A DNA stretch of 64,000 bases from Xylaria sp. FL1777 (taxonomy: Eukaryota > Ascomycota > Sordariomycetes > Xylariales > Xylariaceae): NCBI GenBank assembly GCA_022578965.1, contig MU400521.1:484432-548431 (forward strand), read 5' to 3'. Numbering within the stretch: the stretch's first letter is position 1; each line of letters starts with the position of its first letter. A program made the translations under genes and the position numbers. The notes beneath the pieces are model-generated. The model had not been told where the DNA came from, searched no databases, and was given only the letters and a program-made list of their open reading frames with translations. Of the stretch, positions 48,068-60,260 are shown piece by piece.

Positions 48068-50308
48068 ACCATACAAGCCCACGCACACATTATATATGGC
48101 ATGACGTCCTATCCTAACCTCTAAGGGCTCGTCATTATACGCTCGCCCTAAATATTCGACTCACTTCGTCATTTACACGCTATACTACCTATTATGTCCT
48201 TGTGTTATTCTCATTCATGCTGGTAAGCGTTGGAGCCGACTATTTCCCCATTTGTTTTTTATGGGATGACATCATGACTTCATGAAATAATGAGAAGACT
48301 GGGAATGCTTCAGTGTTAAAAGTTTCAGCGAGAGAATACCAAAAAAAGGGTTTGCATGGTGGCGTTATTTGCGTTGTATCTTAGTCTTGCCTAGTTTTTT
48401 ATGTTTTTGTTATAGCATAGCATACACTAGTGTAGTTTGTACCTATCATTATCAACGTATAAAACTTCCTTTCCACTGTTCAAGTATTATTCTAGACCCA
48501 GGGAAGGCAAGAAATATGACCAAGTTTGAGTCATAGAAAGTAAGATGAACAATGAGCTGGGTTTGAGACATGTTCCAACTTGTGGCTTTCAATGTACACG
48601 CAGATATATTATTGTCACCCACAACCTGGGATTTGGCAGGTTCATATCCGTGACTTGCCTGGCCTGGCCATGAGCGCAGATCAGCCTATGGTAGGGATGA
48701 CCCATATCGTCTCAAATACTTATGTAAATAGCTTGGGTTATCAAGATTAGTCACGAGACATTTGTTTTTTTAATTTCCCCTTCTTGTTGCACACTTAGTA
48801 TTGATATACTTTCCAATTCTTGGGACGGTTGGCTGATCTTCCTTGTACTGTTGGATCCAACACACACGACTTAATTACGTGATTAACTAATCAGTAATCT
48901 AACATACAGGTTTATGAATGAAACTAACTTCTCATGTCTCAAGGCAACATTCTGGAAGGTATAGCATTGGAGGATTGTTCCAGCAGGAATCTTTCAAAAC
49001 TCAAAGTGGGAGAAATAATAAATAATGTCAGGTTTAGTCTCCCCTGAAGTATATCATGTGAATAGGAGTTGGGTCTGTCTTTGTGTGTAGAGACAATGGA
49101 ACTAACCATACACATTTATACGTAAAATATGATAGTTAGGGTTGTGAGCTAAGTTTCTTAAACAAATTCTTCGTAAAAAACCAACTAACTGTTTAAATGT
49201 GTATAGGATAACATAAGTGGCAATCCTAACGACCTTAAACTCCTCGACAACAACTATCACACCTGCCCTACTCTACTAAGCTATGTGAATAGCTAAGACG
49301 CGCTAGTTCCTGAGCCGCCGATCGGGATCAGTCGTGCTGCCCTAGATAGCGTAGGGTCTTGTTCTTTATTCTCTAGCGGTGCCTTCAAATTTAACCTGCG
49401 TTCGCTAGCGATTCTTGAATTGCGTTCTATTCGATCGTCTTATCCCTCATATAATAATTACTCAGGTATACTTGGAAGGGTAGGATGTAGCCTATTTCTT
49501 TGTCTACGGGGCAGCGAGTTACCCCTTAAGGTATCCTCGTTCCGCTTTAGTATTGGGAGAAGTTCTAACAACAAGACAAACAAACAGTCAGTCTTGATAT
49601 CTTCTTTATTTTCAGGATCAGAGGAAATAAAAGAAATACCTCTGTGATATCTTCTAACTGCTAGGCATCTAAAGAAGTTTTCAGGATATGGCCTAATTTT
49701 AGATAACTGCTATACAAGATATTATCAACTGGTCACTGACGATTACCTTGGCAAGTCCTTTTCTTCTTCTCAACCTAGAGCTTATGTTATGAACAACTTT
49801 AGGCTTTTGATTGATGGTTGCTCTTGATAGAGGATGATCTTCATGATTTTGCCGAACTAGAAGATAATAGACGATATATTCTAAGTCGTTTCTGGAGATG
49901 CATTTCATTGCGAAATTATAAGGCTTAACTCGATATTTTTAATACCTAAGACAACTCCTACTAGATAACACCCTAAGAACTAGTCTATCTAAGGCTCAGC
50001 TGGAATTGACTACGGCGTATTGAGACAGGTCTCGTCCAGCTCCGGCTGCCGTTATCATGGGTAGTCTCCAATCTCGCTTTGATAGGGACGTTCCGACGGA
50101 GGCTACCGGGTGGAGCGGGGGCTATCTGATTGGCTTTGCACTTTCAGATATGTATGCGCGTCATAGATAAGACGAACTGCCTACATATATAACACAAACT
50201 ATCTCCTTACATCGAGATGTAACATCGCTACACCACGCACACACACACACATACACACGCGCACACACATAAAGTAAACACCAATATTTCGCATTAGTTG
50301 ATGGCATC
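48068..50308. other. 2.2-kb AT-rich intergenic region
   Basis: 3' flank of the F-box/LRR gene, then AT-rich DNA with short frames (for example 49420-49647) lacking domains. The block at about 49290-50110 differs in texture and could be an old transposon or solo LTR, but no matching terminal repeats were found by eye. A CA microsatellite lies just before the XanA gene. Confidence 0.45.
50238..50270. repeat. CA microsatellite in the XanA 5' leader
   Basis: An interrupted CA dinucleotide repeat (CACACACA, ATACACAC, GCGCACACAC) about 40 bp upstream of the XanA start codon. Confidence 0.9.
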
Positions 50309-51591
50309 ATGGCATCCAACGATATAGTCGTGGAACCACTCCGCTTCCCCGAGGGATCCGGTATCGGCTTTGGGGCAGTGGTATCCAATGTCGATATTGA
50401 GAACTTGACCGGTAAGAACGCTTGACGCAATCTAGTGAAATGATGAAATGTACTGGCAGGGAGAATACCCGTAAAATCGGTAACCTCCTGGAGTAAGTAT
50501 GCCCATATCGCATATGACCATCTGCTCGACCTACTAACGCCAGGTCGGTAGATGATGATTTTGCTGTGATCCACGACGCGCTCTTTACGCACCAGGTGCT
50601 CGTGTTCAAGGACCAAGGACATGTCTCGCCGAATGCCCAGTTCAGGTTGACTCAACGCTTTGACCCCGCCGGTGGCTCGTCCTATGGGCACGGCAAGACG
50701 ATTGATGCGAAACGCAGCATCCTGCACCCAGATCTGAAGACGATCCCACACCAGCCGCAGGTACAAGTCATCGGCAACGGACGGGTGGCCTCCTACGAAG
50801 GACTAACAGACTTCCAACTGCGACACCCGCACCACAAGACGTTCCATGCCACGGCCATCCCGGATGACGAGGATCTGGACTTCACGCGTTTCTACCGCTG
50901 GCATATTGATGCTGCGTTGTATGGACCGCTTGCGCCATCCGTCGTCACGACGCTTCTCGCTGTGAAGGTGCCTGGTGGACGGCGTCAGACCTGTCGCTAC
51001 GACGACGGGACGGGCGACGAATTGGACGTGCCACTCGGTACGACGGCCTTTGTATCGGGTTATACCTTGTACGATGCGCTGTCCGACGAAGACAAGACAT
51101 TCGCGCGTGAGACGAAGGTTGAGTACGCACCTCACCCGTATGTATGGATGAGCTCGGCCAAGTCGCGGTCCGATGGTCTAGGCCTACTCTCACAAGGACT
51201 GGAGGTACCTATCGACGAGTTACCTCCGCATAGCGAAGCTGAGACCCAAATCCTGCCCCTCTGCTGGCGCAACCCTGTGACAGGGAAACTAGCCCTGCAG
51301 GTCCATCCTTCGGCTGTGCGAAAACTGCACCTCGCCGACGGCACTGTCATCGACGATTTGGCCGAAGTCCGCGAAATAGTGCACAGACTCCAGCGTCCTG
51401 GCATCGCGCCCAAGTATGTCTACCCGCACGACTGGCAGGAGGGTGACCTCGTGCTGTTCCACAACCGCGGCGTCCTGCACAGTGTCGTTGGTGCATTCGC
51501 CGAGGACGAGGTCAGATTGTTTCGGCAGTGCAACATTGCTGCAAGTCAGTTCCCCGAGGGTCCTTTACCGGCTGCCGCTGTCACCGCTTGA
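50309..51591 (+). CDS. xanA: Alpha-ketoglutarate-dependent xanthine dioxygenase
   Basis: Two exons (50309-50411 and 50552-51591) encode 380 aa of the TauD/TfdA Fe(II) dioxygenase superfamily. The enzyme hydroxylates xanthine to uric acid using 2-oxoglutarate and O2, a fungal alternative to xanthine dehydrogenase. XanA-specific blocks are very clear: SYGHGKTIDAKRSILHPDLK, VQVIGNGRVASYEGL, FYRWHIDAALYGPLAP (the HxD iron ligands), PLGTTAFVSGYTLYD, EYAPHPYVWMSSAKSRSDGL, ALQVHPSAVRKLHLADGT, and LVLFHNRGVLHSVVGAF (distal His). The 140-nt intron uses GTAAGA...GGTAG, because this gives the expected NLTDDDFAVIHDAL join; the closer CCAG acceptor would create a stop. Cytosolic location is expected. Such genes are usually induced by purines and nitrogen limitation. 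Confidence 0.93.
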
Positions 51592-52439
51592 TTGAGGTAA
51601 TCCCTGGGTACCTAGTCAGAAATGTGTAACATTTATTCAATTTGGATCTCTTTGCTTTTGTTTCCCCCCTTTGTCTTACAGTACTAGCGCCCAAATCTCT
51701 GCTTGGTACGGTACACTAGACTGGACTCCATAACACACTCCACGACCAAACATTGAGATGGTTGGATGCATTGGGCCTGCTTTTTTTTTTTTAACGAGAT
51801 TATGATTTTGTTTTCCTCCTGCTCATTGCTTCTCGTTGATAGTGTATGTAATGTTTGTGTACAGTACATTGTTACAGTACATTGGCAGATTGAAAATTTC
51901 CATAGACTAGGTACCGGTAAGAATAATGGGATATGACAATCATTAATCTATGGTTCCTGTGTGACAAGTTATCTGCTATTGAAGCGAGTTTCACAGCTTT
52001 GTCCCAGACTTACCTCATAGTCACACCAACTCGGCAAGCAGCAAGGATGAGAACAGCTTGTCATGGAAAAAGCTCAATGAACTAGTAACAAATCAGCTAA
52101 GCGCCAAAGCTACCCATCTCAACATATTAGTCTAGCTTCCAAGCTTTCTCTATTCATGTTTCCAGCCTCTTCCGAATCCCGATGAGAAAAAGTTTGCTGC
52201 TTAATGGAGTAGAATGATATTGCAATGGAATCATACAAATTTTATCTAGGCTTGATTGGCCGAGTTGCAGGTCCATCAGATGAAAATTCCCGAAAGTGGA
52301 GCAAAATGCCCCACATAAATGCAGCTGTACTGCAGTGGGCTACTGCGCAGACTCGTGGCCCACCAAAACCAGCTAGAATTCTGCCGGCAGTAAAAAAAAA
52401 AAGTGCTCCACACCGCCCAGCAGACCCTGCCTCTGAGTC
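51592..52439. other. Intergenic: XanA 3' flank and U3 upstream region
   Basis: About 0.85 kb with no gene. It contains a T-rich run at about 51780-51792 and an A10 run near 52393, 45 bp before the U3 TATA box. Confidence 0.5.
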
Positions 52440-52446
52440 TATATAA
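52440..52446 (+). promoter_or_regulatory. TATA box of the U3 snoRNA gene
   Basis: TATATAA lies about 50 bp upstream of the predicted U3 5' end, followed by a strongly pyrimidine-rich tract (52452-52492). This is a typical strong RNA polymerase II initiator arrangement. Confidence 0.7.
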
Positions 52447-52496
52447 GGCTACTCTGCCTCCCACTCTTCCCTCTCTTCTTCTTTTCTTCTTTACAC

Positions 52497-52902
52497 GACA
52501 ATGTGAGTTCACACCACCCCCCCAATACTTCCACTGCTTCCAAGCGGTTGGAGTATGGATTCTGTGCATCAACAGCGACTAATTCATCCTTTCCAAAAAA
52601 CAGACTTCAGAGAATCATTTCTATAGTATTCGTCCTACTCTGTATTCCCTAAAAAAGACACAGAGCCCACCCTGGTTGATGAACGAAAATCCCCGCCGCC
52701 CTAGAGTGAAAACTTTTCTCATAGCGGGCGCCACATCCTTCGGGATCTGGTCTGCCCTTTACTCTCGCACTGTCCGAAAGGATGGCGGTCGGCGCCTTCG
52801 CGCGCTGGCTGTATAGAGAGTGGTGATGATCTCAACCCCGTTTGTCGCGGTCTTGCCTTCGGGCGCGCGGCCGGGGTGGGCGACGGTGGAAGTCTGACAG
52901 GC
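52497..52902 (+). ncRNA. U3 small nucleolar RNA with a spliceosomal intron
   Basis: The U3 hallmarks occur in the right order. The 5' end CGACAAT is followed by an intron (52503-52603, 101 nt: GTGAGT donor, GACTAAT branch, AACAG acceptor), then ACTTCAGAGAATCATTTCTATAG (5' hinge and box A region), ATTCGTC, box C' (GGTTGATGA, 52675-52682), box B (GAGTGAAAA, 52704-52712), box C (GTGATGATCTCAACCC, 52823-52838) and box D (GTCTGACAG, 52892-52900). The mature RNA would be about 305 nt. U3 guides early 18S pre-rRNA processing in the nucleolar SSU processome. The intron sits where the budding yeast U3 intron lies, between the extreme 5' end and box A. Exact ends are estimated from the yeast RNA. No protein-coding frame explains this block. 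Confidence 0.92.
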
Positions 52903-53775
52903 TTTTGTCCCTTATCTTTTTTTCATTGCTTTCGTGTGCGGGTCACGCGGGGTGAAGAAGAATACATGTGCTTTATTACTGTTTCCATATCAAGTTCTGT
53001 GGCTATTGGTACCTGAGTATGTAGCCTCTTGTCTCTTAATCAGCATGTTGCATACGTCCCGTGAATCGCTTCCAGACGGCTTAATGTCGCTGCCTAATGC
53101 TTTAAAGAAGTCATATCGCTGTGTTTCTGATGCTAGACTGTAATACCCATCCTAGTTGCCCTGTATGTATACATGTAGCATATGAGGCATGGACACCGGG
53201 GTTTTGCCAGTTTTTGGATTTGCTTGGTTCATCCGTGTCTAGTTGACTGGTCTTAATTGATGGTTCTAGAGTAGCAGCAAACGTATTTATCATGCAACAA
53301 TGCCTAGGCGTCTCCATAGATACCGGGCTGCCGTATGACAGGGCATGCAACCTTGGAAAGATACCTAGATGCTTTGCAGGAAAACGAACAATGAGATTGC
53401 GCATAGTACGGTTTCTCTCGCATTTAGCCCCGATGATATATACCTAATTTCACCCTGAGTTGGTTTCAAGCTATCCTCGCCGATATGAAGTCGCCATCAA
53501 GGTGCATGCGTGCATTGTGTGATGAACAAGAGGCTACATAAATACCTAGATTCCCAAAACTACCTACCTTAACTTATCTTAGTGCAACGAATATAATGTC
53601 TGCTGCGAGGGTTTCGGATATACAACATTTAATTTTCTACAAACAGCCTTCCCCCCTTCTTTTTTCTTTTTGGAGAAGTCCTAGCTGGTTAACAGTATAT
53701 GTAATATGTACGTATTTTATGTACCAGTCCATATGTCCATTCTTCCCCTTAAAACCCTTCCTACCAACCAACCAA
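52903..53775. other. Intergenic between U3 and the Zn2Cys6 gene
   Basis: About 0.87 kb with no recognised gene. A run of seven T directly after the U3 gene (near 52917-52923) may help 3' end formation. Frames at 52934-53143 and 53596-53910 have no domain. Confidence 0.5.
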
Positions 53776-56292
53776 TCACGAGGGAAACTGGTTCAACACA
53801 TTCCATATTGTATCCGTGCCAAACTCGCCGCCGAACTGCCAGGGGAACTGTTCTTGCGAGGCGAGCATGGTATGCAGGCCCGGCATCCCGAGCCCATTGA
53901 TCGCCGTTGACGGCTCCGCGTTATTATTTGCGGACTCAGCGGAAGATTCGGCGGCGGCGGTGGTAGCCCAGAGCTCCGGAGGCACTGCGCTCGTGCCGCC
54001 ACCGCCGACGGATGCGCCGAGGACGCCCGTGAGGTCGTTGTACGCGATGTCGCCCATCGGGTACATGGGCATAATGCTGCCGAAGTCGAAGTCCGTCGGT
54101 AGAGTCCACTCGGGCGAGAGCAGGGCGCCGTGGTCGGACGGGATGCTGGGTGGCGTGGGTCCTGCGGCGCCCGCGCTGATCGGCGTCGTGAGATCCGTCG
54201 GCGGCGTCGGCTGCGCCGAGCAGGACAGTACGGATGTCGTGGACGTGTCCTGGCTGGTGCGGTGGGTGGAGGAAGCCGAGGAGTGGCCCTCGGACAGCGA
54301 GGCGAGCCAGCGCGAGGCTGCCTCCGTCTCGGCCTTCGCCATCTCGGTGCAGTGGCACGTCAGGAACCCGTGACCTACAGCTTTCTTGAAGCGGATCCAG
54401 ATGGCCTTTAGAACACCAAGTGCTGAACGTGCGAGGTGGTTCCGCTCTCCCATTTTCTCGAACCGGTCTACGGCCCATTGGAAATGCTGGCGGGCTTGGT
54501 CGAGGAGCTCGGGGTTTTCCCTCGGAAACAGGATGTAGATCGACGCGACCATGACGACGGCGTCGAAAGTGCCGAAGAAGAGCGAGTAGGTCCTGTGCTG
54601 TGTCGTGTTCAGCGCGGCAAATTGCTGTCTTTGCGACTCGAGCATCTCGAGACTTGCTTCGAGGGCTGCGTTTCTGCTAGCCGAGCGGGTGAAGACGTAG
54701 GGGCGGTGGAGAGCGAGAATGTTGAAGGCGTGTAGCTGCGGTAGTTGTGCTCGCGCATAAGGTAGCCACCAGCATTCGGGTAGCTGGTCGAATCGTATAT
54801 CCGGATTTTCTGAGCGAAAAGGGGCAGGTGTCCGGGACTTGATTTCGAGTATCTCGGTCTGAATCTTTTCGACCTTGGAGAAATCCTTGGGGAAAGGTCC
54901 TTCCTTTTCTAGATCTTGAATCTCTCGTAGAGTCTTCATGATTTGCCAGGACCAAAGCATCCTGGTTAGCGGTGTTGGCGGATCGTCGTCGGTGCGCGGG
55001 ACGAGAGGTACTCGTTTCGCGGTTCTAGGAACGATGGCATCGATCGGATAACTGCGACTTATTAGACGGTGGTCAATGCTTGTAGGCCGACCCAACACGG
55101 CCCCCGTATGTAAATCCCAGCTCATCAAGATAAGCCAGACCATCCGGCGATGATGTGCCCTCCACATCTTCTCCATCGCCTCCTCACCGGTGTCATCTGG
55201 AGTCGGCTGGGGATCCATTTGGTCTCGATGCAAACCAATCCCCTGCGCATCCCGGATGGAAGTTCCGACCTGGTGCCACTATACTAGAATTAGGTATAAC
55301 GAGCAAAAGATAAGTTTGATTACTACTCACAGCCTCAGTCACCATGCCGCAGAACTTGAGGAGAGACGCCCTGCACCAACCCGCCAGCACAGTGATAATA
55401 GACATCTGTCGCTTACCCAGAAGCGTTACTATTGCCATGCCGGCCTCGCTATACTCGATTGATAGATCGTCAAAGGTCATGTTGGCGGTGTACTTCAAGC
55501 ATTCGAAGTCCTTCTCGATGTCTGGAGGGAGGTACAGGAGCGCGCAAGAAACCATCTGGAACAGTAATGCGGGTAGTGCCCTCAGCATAGGATCCAAGGC
55601 TAGAGGACCAGAGCCCGACAAGACATTGAAAGGCAGGCTATACCACTTATCCATCAGATTTCTCGTTAGTGGTTCGTCGATGCCGAAGTACTGCCAATTC
55701 ACGTCGTGGAAGTAGATGTCGACGAGTCTCTCCACGTATGTCCTCGCAGGCAGCTGGCGAATCAGCGACTTGTAGCGCTCGCGCATGTCAAAGCTTTCCT
55801 CGGAGGGGGCCTCGGTGGGCATGCCGGCCAGGGGGGCGCCCGCAGCGTTCTCGATCTTCCGCAGAAAACCCAGAGTCGAGCCGGCGTTGGCCGAGTACCC
55901 AAAGTCAGCGGTGGGCTTGGCGTCGGATTGTTCGAGCGGCTCGTTCGATGACGACGACGTTGTCTTCGTAGCGATCTTGGCGACTGGCGTGCCAGTCTCA
56001 TATCGACAGGACGACTCTTTGTTCCGCGATTGGCAATTCGTGCAGGGCAGTTTTCGGTCGCACTGCGAACAAGCGAGAGCTTAGCATGGGATTCGTAAAG
56101 GCACGCAATCGGTGAGTGCGTTCGGGGAGTTCTCTAAGGTGTTCCAACCTTCTGCTTGCGCCGATGGCACTCGGTGCAGCTGATGACAATCCGTCTGCGC
56201 TTGCGCGGCCGCTGTTTCGCGGCCTCAGGCTCTGAGTGTTGTCGGTCCTCCGCAGCCGACGTGGGCTCTACCAACTCAGGGGCGTCGGCCAT
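53776..56292 (-). CDS. Zn(II)2Cys6 transcription factor with fungal_trans domain
   Basis: Three exons (56292-56149, 56062-55331, 55269-53776; introns 86 and 61 nt, both phase 0) encode 789 aa. The binuclear zinc cluster spans the first splice: CTECHRRKQK joins CDRKLPCTNCQSRNKESSC, giving all six cysteines with standard spacing (about residues 38-67), preceded by a basic KQRPRKRRR patch. The middle region has the fungal-specific transcription factor domain (YVERLVDIYFHDVNWQYFGI, GTSIRDAQGIGLHRD, then HHRRMVWLILMSWDLHTGAVLGRP). The last 180 residues are Ser/Thr/Pro/Gly-rich and acidic, a likely activation region. An upstream in-frame ATG at 56418 would add 42 Arg/His-rich residues; I prefer the downstream one for its better context. 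Its target genes are unknown. It lies between U3/XanA and the OMP decarboxylase. Confidence 0.88.
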
Positions 56293-57533
56293 CGTGAGCA
56301 GTGTCGACGGCCCGGGTGCGTGTCGTCGTGCCTTATCTCTGTCCCTGTGTCTGCGTCGAGACTGCAGGCGGTGCGATGATAAGCCGGATAAATGACTGCT
56401 CGGAAAGGGATTGATCATTTAGATGCTGTGAGATGGTAGCAGGCAGTCCCAGGCAACGTGCATGGCTCACGCAGCGCTACACTATGCTGCGCCTCTTTGC
56501 ACGCCTCTTGGCCTTTTCTACCTAGATAGGTCCGCACTCCCCAGGTTCGGCAGATTGAGGTGGCACCGGGCGGGTGGCGATGGCTTCTGGTGGCAGCGAC
56601 GGCGTTCAAGGGGTCGCGTAGTATCGAGTAGGAGTAGTTCTCTATTCGCGCTGATATACCAATCAAAGAGCGGTGTATCACGCGCACTGAGTTGCAGAGA
56701 CAGCGCACAATGACACACTATGCCGTGCTGAGATGAGCAGACTGCAGCGCTGTTGGTGTTGGAAACAACATGTCTGTCTGGGGAGGTGCTGTAGGTCAAT
56801 CTCTCTTGCTTACTTACACCACCCACCTGGGCAGTTACAAGGGCACGACTGTGGTCCATTCCCACTAATTTAGCCCCTCATCCAACCCGTTCAACCAGTA
56901 TTAGTCTAAGCAGGTAGTTCGGACGTCTGACCCGGCGTTTGACCCACCTAAACACCGTTTTCTCCGAAAGACACAGGTGAAATCGTTGCGCAAGTAGGGA
57001 TATATTAGGAAACTCGCCCGAGGTTACTTTGAGCCTTGACATTTCAACAAAATCCTCAGTAGACGCTCCATCTATTCGTTCCAGTGGCTACCAAGCCATG
57101 TCCAGCAATCAGATATCTCTCCCTATGATAGGTACTCAGTTTCCCACTTCAATACATGTATATATGTACATATAATAGTGCATGTTGCCATTCAAATTAT
57201 GGCTGATACCACTGATAAAAAATTCCCATGTCCCGCATTCTGTTATCACAATGGTCTTAGTTAGCTTATCTCATTAAAAAGCTGGGGGCTGATATAAGCT
57301 CTGTCCTTGCTCTTGGTAGCCACCACTTCTTCCTTGCGGGGTTGTAAAACGTCCAAGCTCGTCTTGTGCCATTTTGCCCATGATTCTTTATGCCTGTCGA
57401 TATTTTCCCTTTTGAAGTCTACAACTGTTTCGGATGCTCCAACTCCAGGCTCCAAAAACGCTGACCAGGTCTCCCTGAAAGAGGGTCTAAGAGAGGTCGT
57501 CAAGCCTCATTACGCCGTATCCCGGGAATAATT
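56293..57533. other. Intergenic: Zn2Cys6 promoter and OMP decarboxylase 3' flank
   Basis: About 1.2 kb. An 80-codon minus-strand frame (57503-57261) begins 31 bp after the decarboxylase stop; it has no recognised domain and is more likely 3' UTR. No RNA gene was found. Confidence 0.5.
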
Positions 57534-58679
57534 TTATGATCGCTGTCCTGTCCGTGCCAAGTATGCTTTCCACGCTCGTCTTCGGTACCGCTCCGCTTCC
57601 GCACGTGGAGCCCCGGCCTTGAGAATACCTCGACCAACGATGATGATATCGCTCCCAGCATCACCAACGAGCATCGAGGGTGTGTTGTACTGTTGACCGA
57701 GCCCATCCCCAGCTACCGCCTCCTCCTCGGAGCCTTCGGGCGGCAGTTGAACGCCTGGTGTCATGGAGATGAAGTTATCGTCGGGTTCCGTGTTAAGGGT
57801 TCCCTGGGAAATAAATCCTATCACAAAGTCCTTGTTCTCACGTGCAGCTTCCTGGCATGCTCGCGTATATTCGGGCGTCATGTAGTTGCCTGAGCTTGAC
57901 ATTTGTGCTAGTATCAGGAGCCCACGTTCCCACGGGGGTTCTTCGATCCCTGCATATACCATCTCATCTCCTTCGGCGATCGTGCTTGAAAATCGTGGCG
58001 AGTCAACCGGCTCGAATGACTGTGTTAACGTAGTGATAGAAACGATGCTGCCCTTTCTGCCGACGCTATTGGAATCGTGGAGCTGTGTCGACGAAGGGAG
58101 AGAGTGCATGGCTCCTACAGTATCAGCTTCCTCGTCCTCCTCATCACCGTTATCGTTGAATGAATCGGACACGGGGGTGCCGACTGTAACAGATGTGTTC
58201 ACCTCATAGTTGACACGCGACCGCCAATGCTTAGCTGCCTCGGCAAGCGCCTTGACTGCAGGCTTCCCCGGAATCATATTTATGTTCACAATGTGGGCCC
58301 AGTCGATAATACGTGCAGTGCCCGCCGTGTACTGTAGCTGAACAGTGTGACCGATATCACCAAATTTCCGATCCTCGAAGATGAGGAATCCATGTTTCCT
58401 CGCCAGGGCACCCAGTTTGGCACCAGTTCCGGTCTTGGGATGATAATCCCAACCGGCAACAAGGTCGTAGTGTGTCTTGAATATGACAATGGAAGGGCCA
58501 ATTGCATCAGCCAACGAAAGAAGTTCCCTGGCGTTGGGGACATCAGCACTCAAGCAAAGATTGGATTGTTTTAGCTCCATTAAGCGCAAGAGGTAACTGG
58601 CAAGAGGGTGACTGGTCTTTGTAGCCCTCTGGCCGAAGGTCGCCTGGACGGTGGCGTGCCGTTCCTGGGAAGCGCACAT
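57534..58679 (-). CDS. Orotidine 5'-phosphate decarboxylase
   Basis: A single-exon protein of 381 aa, the last enzyme of de novo UMP synthesis (OMP to UMP plus CO2), cytosolic and the family known as URA3/pyrG/pyr4. Diagnostic stretches: [38 protein letters not shown], the catalytic [13 protein letters not shown] with its Asp-Lys-Asp set, [20 protein letters not shown], and [11 protein letters not shown] plus [11 protein letters not shown] near the C-terminus. A roughly 60-residue acidic and Ser-rich insertion (about residues 170-235, with [20 protein letters not shown]) is typical of filamentous ascomycete, especially Sordariomycete, enzymes. The length agrees with the family. It is a useful phylogenetic marker for placing the organism. 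Confidence 0.96.
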   Translation of the reverse strand: MCASQERHATVQATFGQRATKTSHPLASYLLRLMELKQSNLCLSADVPNARELLSLADAIGPSIVIFKTHYDLVAGWDYHPKTGTGAKLGALARKHGFLIFEDRKFGDIGHTVQLQYTAGTARIIDWAHIVNINMIPGKPAVKALAEAAKHWRSRVNYEVNTSVTVGTPVSDSFNDNGDEEDEEADTVGAMHSLPSSTQLHDSNSVGRKGSIVSITTLTQSFEPVDSPRFSSTIAEGDEMVYAGIEEPPWERGLLILAQMSSSGNYMTPEYTRACQEAARENKDFVIGFISQGTLNTEPDDNFISMTPGVQLPPEGSEEEAVAGDGLGQQYNTPSMLVGDAGSDIIIVGRGILKAGAPRAEAERYRRRAWKAYLARTGQRS

Positions 58680-59635
58680 GTCGACTAGAGCTGCTAATGG
58701 CTTGAGCCAAATTAAACAATAAGGCTCGGGGTAGCTCGCGGGGTTTCGCTCGATGGGCTGAGGATCCGCGCCGGAAGCTTTACGAGGCTTGATTTCGGTC
58801 CAGGAAGGATGGAGGTGTAGGTAATGTTATAATAGCGTAGAAGGTTGAAAACAGACTGTTATTTGGGCGTATATAGGCAGATGGTCGTTTCTTCTGTCAA
58901 AACAGCTAGCCTTTTTAATCAATAGTCAGAAATCAGTGCTGTGCGGTCTTCAACTACCAGGCCTAGACCTGTACCACCCGAAGAAGGTTGCGTCAGGATA
59001 CATACTATGCAGATTCCGTAGATAACTAGCTAGATCCTAGTCGATCTAGATACGTAGTAGAGAGCCGTAGAGGGGCGGACACGGCAGCAGTCGTGATCGG
59101 CGGGTGTTGGGCGCTGTGGAGCTGCAGTGATGTCAATTAATTTATTTCGCCCTTGACTTTGAAGTGATTCGACGTTCCAGCTCTGCCCAGCTCCCTCAAC
59201 ACCCTGAAACGTCAATTCGAGTAGTAATTTGAATTTGAACTCCGATGTTATATGGGCGTAGGTACATAAATAGACATTGTTCAATGTGACCCAACAGTCG
59301 GCAAAGAAAGGTGTAGCCACTAAATAGTGTTTGGGCGTGTTGCATTCCTACTCATCACCCCGCGGTGCACATACCGTGCAACGTAAAGACAGCATTCTTG
59401 CAGCTGTGTGCGAGGGGCAGACATACATACAGAGACAAGCGAGAAAAGGCGGATGCAGTCGACATTGGAAGCAAAGGGCAAGCTCCGAAGGAGCAGGGCA
59501 CAGGAATGAGAGAGCTATTATTAACTTACCCCGGAAGACGTCGCGGTCCTAGGATTTGTGTATCGCTCGTTATAAAATCCCCGCCCTGGCCTTCGTGGTG
59601 TGGATTTGGAATGAATCTGCGGATCGACAACCCGA

Positions 59636-59662
59636 TCTCAAGGGTCTCAAGGGTCTCAAGGG
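59636..59662. repeat. 9-bp tandem repeat, three copies
   Basis: Three perfect head-to-tail copies of TCTCAAGGG in non-coding DNA. Confidence 0.9.
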
Positions 59663-59798
59663 CGTTGTCGGGTTGCTGTCAAGCGTTCACCGACAGTCCG
59701 ACGAAGCAGATAGATGCAGGTGCCGTAAGCGTGGGTGGGAGGGACGGTTTCGGGCCTTTCTCAGGGCTCAGATGGTGGGGGTAGCCAGAAAAGCCAAT

Positions 59799-59842
59799 GG
59801 GACGGCCAAGGGACGGCCAAGGGACGGCCAAGGAACGGCGAA
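59799..59842. repeat. 11-bp tandem repeat, four copies
   Basis: Three perfect copies of GGGACGGCCAA followed by one diverged copy (GGAACGGCGAA). Confidence 0.9.
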
Positions 59843-60260
59843 AGCTCAGCGAAGGGATTGGTCTGCTTGATCTGGCCAGCGTCACAACATGTGTCACCTG
59901 CTTGTCAACGGCAACTCCGTCGAATAAGAGGTCATGTCCGGAGCGAGAAGAAAATGGCCCTGCAGGAAGCCGAGTCTCGGTATGGGCAGGTATTTATCTA
60001 CTGCAGACGGCGACGAGAATATCGCGGGCAAGGGGAGAAGAAGAGAAGCCGGGGGTGGGTGGATAAAAATATCTTGGTGTTGCTCGACGGAGAAGAGGAA
60101 TTGAAGGTTGCGTTGGTTGCAACCTGCAGGCCGGTAGTAGGGAGATAAAGATACCTAGTAAGTCGTGGTATAGTAGTATATGTATATAGGTAGGTAGGTA
60201 GGCACAGTACTAGGGAGAAAGGATGTTCAATGAGGAGGGGCAGCCGCACAAGGGACGTAA

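Noticed and set aside
49290..50110. Possible solo LTR or transposon relic
   Set aside because: Texture differs from flanks, but no paired terminal repeats, target duplication or protein remnant could be identified by eye.
50461..50494. Small internal exon in the XanA intron
   Set aside because: It has plausible splice borders but would insert about 11 residues where the family has none and puts the next exon out of frame; the direct 50411-50552 join gives the conserved sequence.
53816..54373. 185-codon plus-strand frame
   Set aside because: Antisense shadow of the GC-rich last exon of the Zn2Cys6 factor; no domain.
57261..57503. 80-codon minus-strand frame just after the OMP decarboxylase stop
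   Set aside because: Balanced composition but no domain, no introns, and it lies where the decarboxylase 3' UTR should be; not enough to call a gene.
59365..59784. 139-codon plus-strand frame
   Set aside because: Runs through the 9-bp tandem repeat and gives a low-complexity translation; no domain.
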